Assembly: GCA_947584775.1 (NCBI GenBank)
Contig: CANPWT010000025.1
Location: 1-14,028, forward strand
Direction of reading: 5' to 3'
Origin: an uncultured Clostridia bacterium
GTDB taxonomy: Bacteria > Bacillota > Clostridia > Christensenellales > UBA1242
DNA: 14,028 bases
Shown: positions 12,341-14,028 of the stretch, one piece after another
Position numbering within the stretch: the stretch's first letter is position 1
Layout: every line of letters starts with the position of its first letter
Notes under the pieces: generated by a model
Told to the model about the DNA's origin: nothing
The model's database searches: none
The model's input: the letters and a program-made list of their open reading frames with translations, nothing else
Program-made: the position numbers and the translations under genes

Positions 12341-14028
12341 ATGAATTCAAACACACTCAACATTAAAAAGGTAAAACTTGGCAGGGCGGAAAGGAAAAGT
12401 TTTGCTAAACACGAAATTCCATATGAAATGCCAGATTTGCTAAATGTTCAAAAAGATTCTTACAAACAATTTCTAGAAGAAGGCATTGGAGAGATTTTAA
12501 ATGAATTCAACCCTATTATAGACTACTCTAACAAAGCAGAGTTGTCTTTTTTGGGTTATTCAATAGGCAAAACTCCAAAATACACTTGGAGCGAGTGTAA
12601 AGTTAAGCAAACAAGTTACACTGTTCCGCTAACTGTTAATGTCCGTTTGCTGGTTAAGGAAACCGGGCAAATTATGGACCAAGAAGTGTTCATGGGCGAT
12701 ATTCCTTTCATGAGCACGGATGGTGGCTTTATCTGCAACGGTGTAGAGCGTGTTATTTTAAACCAGTTAATTAAAGCACCTGGCGTTATTTTTGGCGGCT
12801 CGGTTAACAAATTTGGCCGTATGGATTACGACGGCGCAATCCAACCAAGTTATGGCATGTGGATTCAAACCGAGCAAGTTGCGGGCGAAACTTTGCGTGC
12901 AACAGTTGAACGTAAATTTAAAATGAGTTTAGGCGTTTTACTTAAATGTTTTGGCTATACTAACGAGGAGTTGTTAAACATCTTTGCAAATCACCCATAC
13001 ATTGTAAACACCCTTGAAAAAGAGCCTCAAACCACTCAAGAGGACGCATTAATTGAATTTGGCAGGCGCACCCGCCCAGGCGAAATCCCTAATGCGGAAA
13101 ATACTCTTTCATATATCAATGACCGTTTCTTTAACCCACAACACTACAATCTAGAAAAGGTTGGTAGGTTTAAAATTAACAAAAAATTGTCGCTTGCAAA
13201 CCGTATCGCCAACCAAATTAGTGCAAACGATGTTAAAGTTGGCAAAAAAGTTTATGTTTCCGCTGGCGAACTAATTAGCCCAGAAGTTGCAACTGCAATC
13301 CAAAACGCAGGCGTAAATATGGTTGACGTTTTGGTGGAAGATAAAGTTGTCCGCGTTGTTGGCAACAACAGGGTGGGCTTAAAAGAATATGCAAAATTAA
13401 ACCCAGAGGAATTTAATATTACCGAACTTGTCTACCTACCTCTTTTGCAAGACCTTATGAAGGCGAATAAAGACGAGGCAAGCCTAAAACAAGCCATCCG
13501 TGAAAACGCAAGGAAACTTGAAGATTATCAAATAACATTAGACGATATTTTAGCAACAGTAAGTTATCATCTTAACCTTATAGATGGTCTTGGCGAAACG
13601 GACGAAATAGACAATTTGTCCATGCGTAGGGTTGCAACCTGCGGCGAACTTTTGCGTGATGAATTCCGTAGGGGTATGACAAAACTTCAAACCCAGGTTA
13701 GGGAAGCATTGCAAAGTAGAGATTTAACAGATATAACTCCAAGCCAAATTGTAAATGCAAGGTATATCAATAAAGCGTTTAAAGAATTTATGGCAACCAG
13801 CCAATTAAGCGCATTGATGGACCAAATTAACCCAGCAGCAAGTTTAAGAAATAAACGCCGTTTGTCCTCGTTTGGCCCAGGCGGTGTTAAAAAAGAGCGT
13901 GCAACTGCAGAAGTGCGTGACCTTAACCCATCTCACTATGGCCGTATTTGCGTGGTTGAAACACCAGAAGGTCAACCTATTGGTTTGATGACCTCCATTG
14001 CAGCATATGCGCGTATTAACAGATATGG
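12341..14028 (+). CDS. rpoB: DNA-directed RNA polymerase subunit beta, N-terminal part (runs off the window)
   Basis: The first 562 codons of the beta subunit, open to the right edge. The N terminus (LNIKKVKLGRAERKSFAKHE) and SYKQFLEEGIGE fit the beta1 start. EVFMGDIPFMSTDGGFICNG and ERVILNQLIKAPGV match the conserved lobe motif (usually NGAERVIVSQLVRSPGV), with several unusual substitutions. The rifampicin region SQLSALMDQINP...NKRRLSSFGPGG (about 487-515) and HYGRICVVETPEGQPIGLM (532-550) are clear. Relative to E. coli it has Ala-513, Leu-514, Asn-526, Pro-568 and Met-572. The ATG at 12341 follows AAGGAG; an overlapping ATG at 12337 is out of frame. No rplJ or rplL lies upstream in this window. 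It forms RNA polymerase with RpoA and RpoC. Confidence 0.97.
   Translation, partial: MNSNTLNIKKVKLGRAERKSFAKHEIPYEMPDLLNVQKDSYKQFLEEGIGEILNEFNPIIDYSNKAELSFLGYSIGKTPKYTWSECKVKQTSYTVPLTVNVRLLVKETGQIMDQEVFMGDIPFMSTDGGFICNGVERVILNQLIKAPGVIFGGSVNKFGRMDYDGAIQPSYGMWIQTEQVAGETLRATVERKFKMSLGVLLKCFGYTNEELLNIFANHPYIVNTLEKEPQTTQEDALIEFGRRTRPGEIPNAENTLSYINDRFFNPQHYNLEKVGRFKINKKLSLANRIANQISANDVKVGKKVYVSAGELISPEVATAIQNAGVNMVDVLVEDKVVRVVGNNRVGLKEYAKLNPEEFNITELVYLPLLQDLMKANKDEASLKQAIRENARKLEDYQITLDDILATVSYHLNLIDGLGETDEIDNLSMRRVATCGELLRDEFRRGMTKLQTQVREALQSRDLTDITPSQIVNARYINKAFKEFMATSQLSALMDQINPAASLRNKRRLSSFGPGGVKKERATAEVRDLNPSHYGRICVVETPEGQPIGLMTSIAAYARINRY

Noticed and set aside
1..14028. CRISPR arrays, tRNA or rRNA genes, transposases, phage genes
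   Set aside because: No regularly spaced repeats, cloverleaf-like segments, rRNA motifs or transposase/integrase motifs were seen.

Overview
The window looks like chromosomal DNA of a low-GC, anaerobic Bacillota-type bacterium, probably an uncultured or gut-type clostridial relative. The signs are AT-rich intergenic DNA, strong AGGAGG-like ribosome sites, a rubrerythrin and short-chain flavodoxin, LRR_5 repeats, CPCC-type zinc-ribbon and small CGC-rich proteins, and a diverged RpoB. TGA is used as a stop (walJ) and TGG as Trp, so I see no sign of a Mollicute code. The exact lineage cannot be fixed from this window.

Layout. From 0.1 to 7.1 kb every gene is on the minus strand. Reading leftwards, there is a flavodoxin and a small membrane protein (translationally coupled), a MATE transporter fused to a cytidylate-kinase-like domain, a GNAT acetyltransferase, a CPCC zinc-ribbon protein, and an alpha/beta hydrolase - sugar isomerase/epimerase-like TIM barrel - SDR operon. 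From 7.4 kb onward genes run on the plus strand, except walJ. They are rubrerythrin, walJ (minus), hflX with a GNAT gene, a 65-residue Cys-rich hydrophobic protein, a cytoplasmic LRR_5 protein, and the first 562 codons of rpoB, which runs off the right edge. I see no tRNA, rRNA, insertion sequence, phage gene or CRISPR array.

How it fits together. Most genes are small housekeeping or stress modules: oxygen and peroxide defence (rubrerythrin, flavodoxin), ribosome rescue (hflX), cell-wall/DNA-linked MBL hydrolase (walJ), efflux, and carbohydrate/aldehyde metabolism. The regulatory DNA is the more unusual part. Several sigma-A-like promoters place the predicted transcription start at or within 1-2 nt of an ATG (walJ, hflX, the CPCC gene, and a 22-codon open frame in the rpoB leader), while neighbouring genes have clear Shine-Dalgarno sites. 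The rpoB leader combines a promoter-proximal mini-ORF, a long hairpin inside it, and a stop codon overlapping the rpoB ribosome site. The MATE-kinase leader can form two mutually exclusive hairpins, one resembling a terminator. RpoB itself carries Ala-513, Asn-526, Pro-568 and Met-572 (E. coli numbering) in the rifampicin pocket, which predicts intrinsic rifamycin resistance.
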